DNA of 64,000 nucleotides from Nostoc linckia FACHB-104 (GCF_014696615.1 NZ_JACJQJ010000013.1:95620-159619); one strand, 5' to 3'; shown: positions 49,866-60,332, counted from the first letter of the stretch. Numbers and translations are program-made. The notes: generated by a model not told the origin, from the letters alone.

Positions 49866-50738
49866 TTATATCGCTATAACTGTTGTTGGTATTAATACTT
49901 CATAATTAACTTGTCCAATCCCTAAAAAACGAGTCGGTTCCTCGTAAACTCGCAGGTTTCCAGATATGTCTGTAGTTACGGAAATTCGCTGTCCTTGACA
50001 CCATTTTTGAGCAGATGTTGCTGGTAAAACCACGGACGGTAAATGCTGCAAAGGTGCATCAAGGGGAATTGGTTGAAATGTCCCAGCTTGCAGTTGAGTT
50101 TCTAAATCACTCAAAGTTAAACTCTGTGCTAAATCAAACCCACTACTTGTAGTACGGGTCAAAGCGGCGAGGGTTCCGCCAGTTTGTAAAACAGCACCTA
50201 AATCCCGCGCGATCGCTCTAATATATGTCCCAGATCCACAAGCGATCGCAATATCTAATTCTGGAAAATCCCCTTCTCGCCAAGCTAAAATCTCCATTTG
50301 CAATATTTCTACTGTGCGTACAGGAACTTCTACCTTTTCCCCCCGCCGTGCTAAGTCATATAAACGTTGTCCATCTACTTGAATAGCGCTATAACTAGGC
50401 GGAATCTGCTCAATTTTTCCTAAAAATTGCGGTAAAGCTGTTTCTACCTCTGCCAAACTCAACTGAGGACAATGTGCAGAAGTAATAACTTCCCCTTGTA
50501 AATCATCAGTTGTCGTCTGCACTCCAAACCTAATGGTGGCATTGTAAGCTTTATTACCTGGCAAATATTGTAATAATCTCGTGGCTCTACCAAATGCAAT
50601 GGGTAAAACCCCCGTAGCTGCTGGATCTAAAGTTCCTGCGTGTCCCACACGTTTGAGGCGCAGGAGTTTCCGCACCCGCGCCACACAATCATGAGAAGTC
50701 CAGTCAAATGGTTTGTTTAAGTTGAGAAAACCTTGCAC
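49866..50738 (-). CDS. truB: tRNA pseudouridine-55 synthase (TruB)
   Basis: 290 residues. The catalytic motif is [20 protein letters not shown] with Asp. N-terminus [16 protein letters not shown] and later [37 protein letters not shown] and [14 protein letters not shown], all family signatures. Converts U55 of the TPsiC loop. There is no full PUA domain at the end; the C-terminal part is short, as in cyanobacteria. It is separated from the upstream hydrolase by repeats. Confidence 0.96.
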   Translation of the reverse strand: MQGFLNLNKPFDWTSHDCVARVRKLLRLKRVGHAGTLDPAATGVLPIAFGRATRLLQYLPGNKAYNATIRFGVQTTTDDLQGEVITSAHCPQLSLAEVETALPQFLGKIEQIPPSYSAIQVDGQRLYDLARRGEKVEVPVRTVEILQMEILAWREGDFPELDIAIACGSGTYIRAIARDLGAVLQTGGTLAALTRTTSSGFDLAQSLTLSDLETQLQAGTFQPIPLDAPLQHLPSVVLPATSAQKWCQGQRISVTTDISGNLRVYEEPTRFLGIGQVNYEVLIPTTVIAI

Positions 50739-50839
50739 AGTTGAATTTTAGAAAGCGAAGATGATATTCTCCCACAAAAATTATGTAGAGACACGAGCGA
50801 TCGCACTCAACATAATTTTTGTATGAGATTCCACCTAAT

Positions 50840-50900
50840 TCACCCACAAGAATTTTCCCAGTCCCCAGTCCCCAATCCCCAATCCCCAGTCCCCAACTCA
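50840..50900. repeat. CCCCAGT / CCCCAATC heptamer-type repeats
   Basis: CCCAGTCCCCAGTCCCC and CAATCCCCAATCCCC blocks lie between the hydrolase and truB. STRR-type. On the other strand TTTTGGATTTTGGATG continues into the hydrolase C-terminus. Confidence 0.75.
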
Positions 50901-52682
50901 CAGAAACATAATCACATGCAATAGCGCCACCCCCACATCCAACATCCAAAATCCAAAATTAACGATGGAGTTAGGCGACTTTTTGCTCAATCCTTTAGCT
51001 GCTTTACCTTCGGTGTCAATAATTTGTGCTAATTCAGTAGGTTGTAGAGACTGCACAAAACTCACACTCAAAGGCTGGCTAGAAATAGCTTTGGCGTAGG
51101 CGGCGTTGAGGTAGGGGAAGTATGTTGAGGTTCCCGCAACGTAAGTTTGGAAGAAGGGTAAACTCAAAGCATTCATGTAACGACGTGCTTGAGCTGGATT
51201 ATCGCCAATAACTTGAGCTAGCGACCCTACAGCCTCGCGATCGCTATTACCATTGCCAATGGTAGAAAAGTGACTTGCACCCATTAGCATCACCAAATAC
51301 TTTTGGGAATTCGCAAACCAGGAGAAGGGGACAATTTGCTCGAATAAGGCTGGTGCAACCGTATCATCACTACTACCAACCAACATCACGGGAATTTTAA
51401 CTTGGCTCAAGCCAGCTTTGCCAAAAATGGAGCTAGTAATTGGGTTAACTGCGATCGCAGCTTTAACTCTCTCATCGCGCAAGTTACTTTCTTCCCCAGA
51501 CTGCCGATTTTTCAGCGCCAAGGCGCGACATTGGAGAAGTAAAGACATATTCCAAGTATCTTCGAGTAACTTTGGCTGACAATCTCGTTGCAGTTGCTCA
51601 AAGTTAATCTTAGCGCCCGCTAAAGCTAAGGCTGTATAACCGCCTAAAGATTGTCCAAACACTCCTACTTGTTGCAGATTTAACTTACCTCTAAACCGAG
51701 AATCAGACTGGTTCGCTGCGTCCAGTTGATTCAGGATATATTTCACATCTAAAGGTCGATTGGTAAATTCATCTGCTTGTGTAACTTCAATAGTCTTGTT
51801 ATTAATTGGCGATCGCAATTGTTCAGCATCGCCATGATTAGGCACAACAACGGCAAATCCATAGGAAGCTAAATGAGTAGCTAAATAACGGAAATTGCTG
51901 CTATCTGTACCCAAACCGTGGGAAATGACAATTACTGGTGCCGGACTTTGGACATTAGGTATATAAACATCCGTTAACAATTGCCTGCGTCGTGACAAGT
52001 CGAAAAATTCTAGTGCGTATTTTTGCGCTGTGAATTTTCCTAATTGTCGTAAATCTGGCAATTGGGAGAAATTTATTGGTTCTTGGTTAGTAGCTTCTAT
52101 ATTGGACTTACGGTTAACTTCTGCGATCGCTAGGCTAGTTTCATTGATGAGATGTTCTAGTTCCCCAGCTATCCCCATACTGTGCGCTAAATCGATATTA
52201 ATACTGCTATTGGGATACTTGCGTAACAGATTTAATAATGTTAGCCCTCCCGGTTCCGCAGTCGCTGAAATAAACGCCGCACGTAAAGTTTGATATTCAG
52301 GTTGTGTTTGTGGAGATGTGGTTTTAATTGCTTCTGCTAACCGTCGCAGAATAAATTCCCCTTGTGGTGTGTAGAGAAATTGTGCAACCACTACCGGACT
52401 TACTTTTACAGGAGTAAGTAAAATTCTCCGTAAGTCTTGGAGTTTTTGTGGTGGTAGGTACTGTTGGTATACATTCAGCTTGTTATCGATTACACCAGTT
52501 TGGGCATACGTTTCTAAAGAAGTTATTGGTATAGAAAGCCTTAAAGCTGAATAAGAACCATAAACTTGTTCTGCTGCTAGCACAGAATTACTCATTCCAA
52601 ATGTTGGCAGCAACACTGAAAGAACCAGCACTATTGAAATTCTTCTCAGGCTGCTGGCCCACTTACCATACAAACTAATCAT
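50898..52682 (-). CDS. exported alpha/beta hydrolase with DUF1400-type N-terminal domain
   Basis: 594 residues. A signal peptide (RISIVLVLSVLLPTFGMS... SVLAAEQ) precedes the DUF1400-like domain at about 38-190, which has YSALRLSIPITSLETYAQTG and LLTPVKVSPVVVAQFLYTPQGE. The hydrolase core has VISHGLGTDSSNFRYLATHL, the nucleophile elbow GVFGQSLGGYTALALAG, and PVMLVGSSDDTVAP with the acid, and the histidine in MGASHFSTIG. Probably periplasmic or lipid-directed esterase/lipase-like. The last 25 residues (KSPNSIVNFGFWMLDVGVAL) are coded by the TTTTGGA heptamer repeat and probably result from stop-codon loss. Confidence 0.87.
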   Translation of the reverse strand: MISLYGKWASSLRRISIVLVLSVLLPTFGMSNSVLAAEQVYGSYSALRLSIPITSLETYAQTGVIDNKLNVYQQYLPPQKLQDLRRILLTPVKVSPVVVAQFLYTPQGEFILRRLAEAIKTTSPQTQPEYQTLRAAFISATAEPGGLTLLNLLRKYPNSSINIDLAHSMGIAGELEHLINETSLAIAEVNRKSNIEATNQEPINFSQLPDLRQLGKFTAQKYALEFFDLSRRRQLLTDVYIPNVQSPAPVIVISHGLGTDSSNFRYLATHLASYGFAVVVPNHGDAEQLRSPINNKTIEVTQADEFTNRPLDVKYILNQLDAANQSDSRFRGKLNLQQVGVFGQSLGGYTALALAGAKINFEQLQRDCQPKLLEDTWNMSLLLQCRALALKNRQSGEESNLRDERVKAAIAVNPITSSIFGKAGLSQVKIPVMLVGSSDDTVAPALFEQIVPFSWFANSQKYLVMLMGASHFSTIGNGNSDREAVGSLAQVIGDNPAQARRYMNALSLPFFQTYVAGTSTYFPYLNAAYAKAISSQPLSVSFVQSLQPTELAQIIDTEGKAAKGLSKKSPNSIVNFGFWMLDVGVALLHVIMFL

Positions 52683-53014
52683 CGCTCAACTGTTTCGGTG
52701 ATGTGGTGTCACGAGGCGTTGGCTCTGGTAGTTATTCGGACACCCTGGTAAGGTTATTTAATATTAATCGCCTCATTAATTCGCAGATTTTTGAGTATTT
52801 ATCTCGTTGTTACAATGCCAAAAATTAAATGTAACAAAGCCATCCTGATACTACAAATATCTACTTGGCAAGAGAGTTACTCAACTGGTTGATGCTTACT
52901 GTGAAATCATAACAAAGAAAAAAATACCCTGCCTCAGTATTTATAATGTAGCTTTAGATTGATGATTAATTTACTACAATTAACACACAGTAAAAACTCT
53001 GAAAAAGCTACCAT
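52683..53014. other. intergenic stretch, nothing recognised
   Basis: 332 bp between the hydrolase start and the end of the transporter gene; both genes are on the minus strand, so this should hold the hydrolase promoter. No repeat, RNA or ORF stands out. Confidence 0.4.
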
Positions 53015-53932
53015 TTATTCAGTTTTTACTATAGCAATTGCCCCAGCGCCAGTAACAACTAAAGCAGCTCCTATGAGTCCCAAAAATGTAAATTTTTCTG
53101 GGAGAAGTAATGAAGGTGCAATTACTGATACAATCCAAACCGCAACTAAAGTTACAACAGGCGCTAAAGCTAATACTGCACTCACTCGTGAGGCTTCCCA
53201 ATGTGCCAATGATTCAGCAAAAGCACCATAGGCAATTACTGTATTTAACGCACAAAAAACCAATGTGCCTAAATAGAAATTACTAAGTGTAAAAATTGTT
53301 TGACTTGTAGCCAAAGGCGCAAATAAAATAGCGCATCCGCCATAAACCACAAGCATAATTTGTGCAGAAGACCAAGATTGTAATAATTGTTTTTGCGCTA
53401 AAGCATAAATAGCCCATGCTGCTGCTCCTAACACAATTAAGGTACTGCCAAAAAGATAATCATGATGGGCTGTGATCAAATTAGTCAACTGTTCGTGAAA
53501 AAATAAAATATAGCCGAGAGTCATTACAAATACTCCCATCCATTGATGTAGCTGGTAACGTTCTCGAAAAATCACTAACCCTCCCAAACCTAAGAAAACT
53601 GAAGACAACTGAATAATTATTTCTGCAGTTGCAGGAGAAGTCAGTGACAAACCTTGCAAAAATAAAAAGTAATTCAGCGCCAAAAAAATGGTTGCGATCG
53701 CTAATAACTTCCAAGATGCAGAACGCAATTGTGCAAATGTCGGTAATTTACCTTGTACCCCTAAATATACAGCCAGCAAACAAAAGGCTACCGAAAATCT
53801 AAACCATATAACTGTATAAACATCAAGCGCTTTAAGAGTCACCATCAGGGCAATAGGTAGAACACCCCACAATATCACCGTTAGCAGCGATAAAGCCAGC
53901 CCGAAACGCCAACGACCAGAACTTTGATGCAT
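53015..53932 (-). CDS. EamA/DMT family transporter
   Basis: 305 residues with about ten hydrophobic helices in two halves, typical of the drug/metabolite transporter superfamily. Markers are WGVLPIALMVTLKALD, NYFLFLQGLSLTSPATAEII, and FRERYQLHQWMGVFVMTLGY, then repeat elements in the second half (NTVIAYGAFAESLAHWEAS, AVLALAPVVTLVAVWIVS). Likely exports or imports a small metabolite; the substrate cannot be read. Confidence 0.92.
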   Translation of the reverse strand: MHQSSGRWRFGLALSLLTVILWGVLPIALMVTLKALDVYTVIWFRFSVAFCLLAVYLGVQGKLPTFAQLRSASWKLLAIATIFLALNYFLFLQGLSLTSPATAEIIIQLSSVFLGLGGLVIFRERYQLHQWMGVFVMTLGYILFFHEQLTNLITAHHDYLFGSTLIVLGAAAWAIYALAQKQLLQSWSSAQIMLVVYGGCAILFAPLATSQTIFTLSNFYLGTLVFCALNTVIAYGAFAESLAHWEASRVSAVLALAPVVTLVAVWIVSVIAPSLLLPEKFTFLGLIGAALVVTGAGAIAIVKTE

Positions 53933-54327
53933 AGTTAAAGGTCAAAGATAAAATTATAGATTTTATCTAGCAGCTAGTGGTCTATGCCGTTAGTTTTGTT
54001 TAAGCATTTCTGACAAAAATAGATTTGATTTTAGCAGTTGCACTAAGAAGGCGATCGCAAATTTATTGTCATCTGATTTTCAACAGAATATTGCACACAA
54101 CTCCCCCTACTGTCCCTTATTCACTATTTTTTGTGATTTGTTGCATAAGTTTAAGCGTGCCAAAAATAGTGATATATGTAATTCAGCGATGGTGTATCTA
54201 CCATCACTAAAGAGGGTGCATCCACTTTTGCAAGAAACATAATTATTTAGCGCTAGAAACCCCATTATGTGGGTTGTTTAAAAAGTCTACCTGCCAAGAC
54301 CGGATGCTCCCGCTTAAGATAATCGTG
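53933..54327. other. intergenic stretch upstream of the exoprotein gene
   Basis: No gene seen. Around 54160-54220 GATATATG and CATCACTAAAGAGG could be promoter or operator, but no consensus is strong. The exoprotein has three candidate starts (TTG 54274, ATG 54304, ATG 54328). Confidence 0.35.
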
Positions 54328-57300
54328 ATGCCTAAGATACAGAGTTTATTTCAAAAATTTTTCATACCTACACTTTTTCTACTTGCCAGCACACCAGCCA
54401 AGGCACAAATTACGCCTGACAATACCCTTGGGACAGAGACTTCTAGCATTACACCCAACGCGCTGATTAATGGTGCCAACGCAGACTTAATTAACGGTGG
54501 CGCTCAACGTGGCAGCAATCTTTTTCATAGTTTTACTGACTTTAATATTAATGTTGGGCAAAGTGTGTATTTTGGCAACCCTTCTGGAGTACAAAATATT
54601 TTGACACGGGTGACGGGCGGGAATGGGTCAAATATTTTGGGGACTTTGGGTATTAATGGAAATGCAAATTTATTTTTAATTAATCCCAATGGCATTGTGT
54701 TTGGACAGAATGCCAGTTTAGATATCCGGGGTTCATTTGTGGGGACAACTGCGAACGGTTTACAGTTTGGCAATCAGGGTATTTTTAGTGCCACAAATCC
54801 CCAAGCACCGCCATTGTTAACGGTGAATCCTTCGACATTGTTGTTTAATCAGATTAATCAAAGTGGAATAATCAACCGTAGCCGTCAACTTTTAATACCG
54901 GGAAGTTTTTACTTAATAGGTGGAGATATTACATTTGATGGTGGTGTTGCAGCTTCCCTAGGAAATCGTTTGGAATTGGGTGCAGTTGCAGGAACCGGAA
55001 CAGTTGAGTTGATTGGTAGCGGGAATCAAATGCAGTTAGCCTTCCCAGAAAGTTTACCGAAAGCGGATATTGTCTTGCAAAATAACGCCTTTGCTATGAC
55101 GACCGGAGGGGGTGCAATTACTATAAACTCTCGCAATACTAGTCTTTCTGGGAATAGTTCTATTAGTTCAATACTTCAACCAGGGGAAGGTACGCCGGAT
55201 GTTGCTACGGGAGATGTTGTAGTTAATGCAACTGGCGATGTGACGCTGGATAATGTTAGTAGGATTACAAGTCAAGGTTTAGAAAACTCTTTGGGTGATA
55301 GCGGAAATATCGCAATTAATGCCCAATCGCTTCGTCTCACAAATCAAAGCATCATCGATACTGATGGTCAGAGAAGTCGGGGAAATATCATTTTAAATGC
55401 CAAGGATAATGTCAGCCTTGATAGTAATAGTTTTATTGGTACCAGTGGAATCATCAATTCGGTAGGTAAATCTGGTGATATTACAATTACAACTCGAAAC
55501 ATTAATTTAAATAACCAATCCGGTATTAGTTCTGCCAATATTGGACAAGGGCAAGGTGGAAAGATAGCCCTCAAAGCCCAGGAAAATATTTCACTGACTA
55601 GGGGAGGTAGTATTGTAAGTGCTGCTTCTGCATCGGCTTTTGGTCAGGTTAATAATCAACCTAGTGGTGATATTGAAATCACAACGAGAACCCTAACACT
55701 TGATGGCAATAATACTTTAATCACCTCTGCGAATCTTGATGAGGGAAAGGGTGGCAATATTCTTATTGTCGCTGATGATTCAATTTTATTAAATAATTCT
55801 GCGGTGATTTCCTCTCCCAGCGCTGGTCAGGGTGACAGTGGGAATATCGAACTGAAAACACGCGAACTTACGTTTTCTAACGGTGGAAATATTCTAACGC
55901 AGTCAGTCGGGGGAGGTGGGAATAGTGGTGACTTATTAGTTAACGCTTCAGATTCCGTTACTATACGAGGCATCGCAACATTAATTGATCCACGAACTGG
56001 AGAAGAATTTACTACAGCCAGCGGACTAACAACTGCCACTTATGGTGCTGGAAATAGTGGCAAATTAACTATTAATACGCAAAGATTGAGCATTAAGGAT
56101 GGTGGAATAATTACAACTTCTACATTTTTTGGTACAGGCAAAGGAGGAGATTTGACCATAGATGCTAAAGACTCATTAGAAGTTGTAGGTGATTTATTTA
56201 ATAGAGGTAGCACTATTATTACCAGCACTTTTGGATCTGGAGATGCTGGAAATTTGAATATTAGTACGGGTAGTTTCAGCATTCGTGATGGGGCACAGGT
56301 TAATACTGGTACATCTGGTGCAGGTAACGGAGGTAATTTAACTATTAATACCTCCCAGAATCTGCAAATATTTGGTATGTCTTCTGACGGTAGTACTGTT
56401 AGTAGTTTGGGTGCTTCTGCTAACCGACGTTCAACTGGAAATGCAGGAAACTTGACAATTAACACCCAAGATTTACTTCTACGCGATGGGGCACAAGTAA
56501 ATGGAACCACATCTGGTCAGGGTATAGGGGGAAATTTGACTATTAATGCCAGAGGTAAAGTAGAACTGATTGGCACATCCCTAGATGGTAATATACCCAC
56601 TGCTTTCTCTACTTCTGCTAACCGAGGTTTAACTGGAGATGCCGGAGATTTGACAATTAACACCCAAGATTTATTTGTACGGAATGGGGCACAGATAACT
56701 ACTTCGACATACGGGAGAGGTCAAGCAGGTAATTTAAATGTCAACGCTTCCAATAAAGTAGAACTAAGTGGTACCTCTGCGAATGGTCGTATTATTAGCG
56801 GTTTAGGTGCTTCTGTTCAACAAGGTTCAACTGGAGATGCTGGAAGTTTAACGATTAAAACCCTAGATCTACTTGTACGCGATCGCGCTGGGATATTTGT
56901 CAATAGTCAAGGTACAGGTAATGCAGGTATCATGACCATCAGCGCTGACACCATCCGCCTAGACAACAAAGCCTCCCTCAACGCCAACACCCGCAGTCCT
57001 AACAAAGACCCAAACCGCGAACAAGCAACAATTAACCTCAACTCGCCGTTTATACTACTCCTTCGCAACAGCAACATCACCACCAACGCCACAGGCGAAA
57101 ATGTCATCGGTGGCAATATCAACATCAACACCGATATCTTAGCGGCTGTACAAAACAGCGATATCAACGCTAACTCTACCGACTCTCGCGGTGGTAGAGT
57201 TAAAATCACTGCCCAAGGTATCTTTGGTACTCAACCCCGAAATTTCCCGACTTTAGCCAGTGACATCACCGCTACAGGTGCAAATCCTGATTTAAGTGGT

Positions 57301-57696
57301 ACTACGGAAATTAACACCCCTGATATTGACCCAACAAAAGGGCTAACCGAACTACCCACCCAAGTGATTGACGCTAGTACTAAATTTTCCCAAATCTGCC
57401 CCAGAGATCCCAACCCTAAACCGTTAGCCAAATTTGTTTTTACCGGACGTGGTAGTTTACCACCTAGCCCTCTAGAATTTTTGACGGGTACAAGCATTAG
57501 CATTCCCCTAGCAACTTTGGACAAGCAAACAGCTACACCAATAAATAGGGTAATCACTCCAGTAAGTAATCCAAATCCAGAAATTATCGAAGCTCAAGGT
57601 TGGATTAAAACTGCTAACGGAATTGTTCTTGTTGCCAATGCACCAAATGCTACTCCATCATCGCACCCGAAGTCAGATGTCTGTCCGCACCGCTAG
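54328..57696 (+). CDS. filamentous-haemagglutinin-type exoprotein (two-partner secretion TpsA)
   Basis: 1122 residues from ATG at 54328; the start at 54304 is also possible. A signal peptide (FFIPTLFLLASTPAKA) is followed by the TPS domain, with NALINGANADLINGGAQRG, FLINPNGIVFGQNASLDIRG (the NPNG motif) and GSFYLIGGDITFDGGV. The rest is a long beta-helix with repeated GNAGNLTINTQDLLLRDGAQ-type units of about 60 residues at roughly 57 to 85 percent of the length. The C-terminus (GRGSLPPSPLEFLTG, IIEAQGWIKTANGIVLVANA) is the conserved tail of cyanobacterial FHA-like proteins. Export needs a TpsB pore; none is in the window. Acts probably in adhesion, contact or wall coating. Confidence 0.9.
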   Translation: MPKIQSLFQKFFIPTLFLLASTPAKAQITPDNTLGTETSSITPNALINGANADLINGGAQRGSNLFHSFTDFNINVGQSVYFGNPSGVQNILTRVTGGNGSNILGTLGINGNANLFLINPNGIVFGQNASLDIRGSFVGTTANGLQFGNQGIFSATNPQAPPLLTVNPSTLLFNQINQSGIINRSRQLLIPGSFYLIGGDITFDGGVAASLGNRLELGAVAGTGTVELIGSGNQMQLAFPESLPKADIVLQNNAFAMTTGGGAITINSRNTSLSGNSSISSILQPGEGTPDVATGDVVVNATGDVTLDNVSRITSQGLENSLGDSGNIAINAQSLRLTNQSIIDTDGQRSRGNIILNAKDNVSLDSNSFIGTSGIINSVGKSGDITITTRNINLNNQSGISSANIGQGQGGKIALKAQENISLTRGGSIVSAASASAFGQVNNQPSGDIEITTRTLTLDGNNTLITSANLDEGKGGNILIVADDSILLNNSAVISSPSAGQGDSGNIELKTRELTFSNGGNILTQSVGGGGNSGDLLVNASDSVTIRGIATLIDPRTGEEFTTASGLTTATYGAGNSGKLTINTQRLSIKDGGIITTSTFFGTGKGGDLTIDAKDSLEVVGDLFNRGSTIITSTFGSGDAGNLNISTGSFSIRDGAQVNTGTSGAGNGGNLTINTSQNLQIFGMSSDGSTVSSLGASANRRSTGNAGNLTINTQDLLLRDGAQVNGTTSGQGIGGNLTINARGKVELIGTSLDGNIPTAFSTSANRGLTGDAGDLTINTQDLFVRNGAQITTSTYGRGQAGNLNVNASNKVELSGTSANGRIISGLGASVQQGSTGDAGSLTIKTLDLLVRDRAGIFVNSQGTGNAGIMTISADTIRLDNKASLNANTRSPNKDPNREQATINLNSPFILLLRNSNITTNATGENVIGGNININTDILAAVQNSDINANSTDSRGGRVKITAQGIFGTQPRNFPTLASDITATGANPDLSGTTEINTPDIDPTKGLTELPTQVIDASTKFSQICPRDPNPKPLAKFVFTGRGSLPPSPLEFLTGTSISIPLATLDKQTATPINRVITPVSNPNPEIIEAQGWIKTANGIVLVANAPNATPSSHPKSDVCPHR

Positions 57697-57868
57697 AGAT
57701 AATGATAATGCCGTACTCTCGTGTAACACACCCTTGTTTATTAAATATTTTTTTAATTTGAAATTCCTACTTTACAAGATAGAAAACAAAGAAGAATGAG
57801 GAAGAGATATTTTTTCTGTCAAGTTGTTGGATATTTTTTGATTTGGAAGTTCCTCTGAAAAATTTAGT

Positions 57869-57996
57869 AGGACTTACGCAACGCCCATAATGTCATTGCG
57901 ACCGGAACGAATTGTAGGAAAGCAATCTCAGCTTTAGAGGAGATTACCTCGCTATCTCTCGTAATGACAGAGTTACGTTATTTTTGCATCAGTCCT
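57869..57996. repeat. MITE-like dispersed repeat B, full copy
   Basis: 128 bp between imperfect inverted ends AGGACTTACGCA (57869-57880) and TGCATCAGTCCT (57985-57996), with inner inverted blocks GTCATTGCGACCGGAAC and CGTAATGAC. Related truncated copy at 2663. It has no ORF, consistent with a non-autonomous element. It sits in the otherwise gene-free 57697-58044 spacer. Confidence 0.75.
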
Positions 57997-58044
57997 TTTT
58001 AGGATAAAAAATATTTATTATTGGTAAAACCTAATTTAGTAATT

Positions 58045-60237
58045 ATGTTTGCAAATTTTAAAACTTTATTCATACAGCCAGCTATTATTACCAGTGCCTG
58101 TATTACTGTTTTGATGCTAGGTATTCAAAAACTGGGAGTTATAGAACCGCTAGAACTAAAAGTTTACGATCGCATGATCCAAATGCGCGCCGATCCAGGG
58201 GTAGATCCCAGGTTGTTAATTGTTGCAGTCACAGAACCAGACCTGAAAAAATGGAATTGGCCCCTTCCTGGTGAAGTTCTAGACAAGGCTTTAGGCAAAT
58301 TAGAAGCATATGAACCCCGCGCCATCGGTCTAGATATTTTTCGTGACTTGCCAGTACAACCAGGACATGAAAAACTGCTGAAGCGTCTACAAGATAGCGA
58401 TATTATCACTCCTGTATGTAAACATGCAGAAAAAGCCAACCCAGGAAATTCGGGAACAGCACCTCCTCAAGGCATAGAAGCAGAACGATTAGGATTCAGC
58501 GATGTTGTAGAAGACACTGATGGCATAATTCGCCGCAATCTTTTATCAGTAGGTACAGATCCTAAAGAGTCATGCCAAGCTGTTTCTTCCTTTAGCTTGC
58601 AGTTAGCACTCAAATATTTAGCAGTAGGAGGCATTCAACCGCAATTGACCTCTAACAAACAACTGCAACTGCGTAATATTATCTTAAAACCTCTGCAACC
58701 TCATGATGGCGCTTATCAGCACGCCGATACCACAGGCTATCAAATCCTGCTCAATTATCGTTCTCCCCGCCAAATTGCCCAGCAGGTGACAATTACCGAA
58801 CTACTTTCTGACCAAGTAAAACCAGAATTAGTCAAAGACCGCATCGTTTTAATTGGTTCTACGGCATCTAGTCTCAATGATTTTTTTAATACGCCTTATA
58901 GTACAGGGAAATCAGATCGTTCTGGCAAAATTCCTGGAATTGAGATTCACGCCCACAGCATCAGCCAAATTCTCAGTGTAGTCCTCAACAAGCAGCCGCT
59001 ATTTTGGTTTTTACCAGAGTGGGGAGAAGTATTGTGGATTTGGGGATGGACTTTAGTAGGGGGATTAATTGCTTGGCGCATTCAACATCCACTCGGCTTA
59101 GGAATCGCAGAAGCCACAAGCATATTAGTACTATTTGGTAGCAACTTTCTGATTTTTACCCAAGCTGGATGGTTTCCTGTAGTGTCTCCAGCATTAGGAT
59201 TATTACTTGCCAGCGGAGGTGTACTAGCTTATACAGCTTACCAAAGCAAGCAAGAACAAGCAGTAATGATGCAAAAAGTCCAAGAGCAAAAAGAATTAAT
59301 TGCTCAACTGCAAAACTTTGTTAGCAGGAGTAGCGACGCTACCACAGTAGCAGCCATCACGCATACTTTCTCTCCCATCACTCAAGAACTACAAGCAGAC
59401 ACCATACTCAACAAGCGCTATAGAATTACTAGTAATTTAGGTTCTGGTGGTTTTAGCTATACTTACTTAGCGGAAGATAGCCAACGCCCTGGACATCCTC
59501 AATGTGTAGTTAAACAGTTGCGTCCTGCTAGCCAAGATACTGAATATTTAGATATTCTCAGACGCTTATTTAAAACAGAGGCCAAAATTTTAGAAATTGT
59601 AGGTAACCACCCGCAGATACCATCTTTACTGGCGTTTTTTGAAGAAAATAAGCAATTTTATTTAGTACAAGAATTTATATCTGGGCATCCTCTTTCCGAA
59701 GAAATCAATTCAGATAAACGCCTGGAACAAACTGAAGTTATAGATATTCTCAAGGATGTTTTGCAAGTCTTAATTTTTATTCACAGCTATGGTGTGATTC
59801 ATCGAGATCTCAAACCTAGTAATTTAATTAGGCGAGAATCAGATGGACGCATTGTTGTAATCGACTTTGGTGCAGTCAAGCAAGTCCAACCGCAAGAACA
59901 AGACAACCAAACAATCGCTATCGGTACACCAGGCTATGCTGCAACTGAGCAATTGAGTGGTCAACCCACACTCAACAGCGATATTTTTGCCTTAGGAATG
60001 ATTGCTATCCAAGCTTTAACAGGGGTATATCCCAAAGTCTTCCGCAGAGATATCAATACAGGGGCAGTTATTCTCCCAGTAGAATCTAAAACAGACGATC
60101 AGACTTGGCAATATTGGTGGGAACTAGCAGAAACTACCGTAACCTTTGCCAGAGTCTTAGATAAAATGGTACACCTCGACTTTACCCAAAGATATCAGTC
60201 AGCTAGTGAAGTATTGAATACTTTGGAAAATATGTAG
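58045..60237 (+). CDS. CHASE2-domain Ser/Thr protein kinase
   Basis: 730 residues from ATG at 58045 (MFANFKTLFIQP); TTG at 58021 is an alternative. One N-terminal membrane helix, then a CHASE2 extracytoplasmic sensor of about 300 residues (ELKVYDRMIQMR, RAIGLDIFRDL, DRIVLIGSTASSLNDFF), three further membrane helices at about 310-400, and a Hanks kinase from about 460: GSGGFSYTYLAE, VVKQLRP, HRDLKPSNLI, VIDFGAVKQ and GTPGYAATEQ in the activation segment. It signals from an envelope cue to cytoplasmic phosphorylation. It might phosphorylate partners such as the FHA protein, which is only a suggestion. Confidence 0.93.
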   Translation: MFANFKTLFIQPAIITSACITVLMLGIQKLGVIEPLELKVYDRMIQMRADPGVDPRLLIVAVTEPDLKKWNWPLPGEVLDKALGKLEAYEPRAIGLDIFRDLPVQPGHEKLLKRLQDSDIITPVCKHAEKANPGNSGTAPPQGIEAERLGFSDVVEDTDGIIRRNLLSVGTDPKESCQAVSSFSLQLALKYLAVGGIQPQLTSNKQLQLRNIILKPLQPHDGAYQHADTTGYQILLNYRSPRQIAQQVTITELLSDQVKPELVKDRIVLIGSTASSLNDFFNTPYSTGKSDRSGKIPGIEIHAHSISQILSVVLNKQPLFWFLPEWGEVLWIWGWTLVGGLIAWRIQHPLGLGIAEATSILVLFGSNFLIFTQAGWFPVVSPALGLLLASGGVLAYTAYQSKQEQAVMMQKVQEQKELIAQLQNFVSRSSDATTVAAITHTFSPITQELQADTILNKRYRITSNLGSGGFSYTYLAEDSQRPGHPQCVVKQLRPASQDTEYLDILRRLFKTEAKILEIVGNHPQIPSLLAFFEENKQFYLVQEFISGHPLSEEINSDKRLEQTEVIDILKDVLQVLIFIHSYGVIHRDLKPSNLIRRESDGRIVVIDFGAVKQVQPQEQDNQTIAIGTPGYAATEQLSGQPTLNSDIFALGMIAIQALTGVYPKVFRRDINTGAVILPVESKTDDQTWQYWWELAETTVTFARVLDKMVHLDFTQRYQSASEVLNTLENM

Positions 60238-60241
60238 GGTA

Positions 60242-60330
60242 TGGGGTATGGAGTAATGGGCAATGGGTAATGGGTAATGGGTAATGGGGATTTCTCCCTC
60301 ATCCCCCTCATCCCCCTCATCTCCCTTAAT
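60242..60330. repeat. GGGTAAT and CCCTCAT repeats
   Basis: AATGGGTAATGGGTAATGGG units are followed by CCCCCTCATCCCCCTCAT in the convergent spacer between the kinase and the PLP enzyme. STRR-type. Confidence 0.8.
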
Positions 60331-60332
60331 CC

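Noticed and set aside
55368..57557. Antisense ORFs in the exoprotein gene
   Set aside because: Shadow frames of a Gly/Asn/Thr-rich repeat gene; no independent start or family match.
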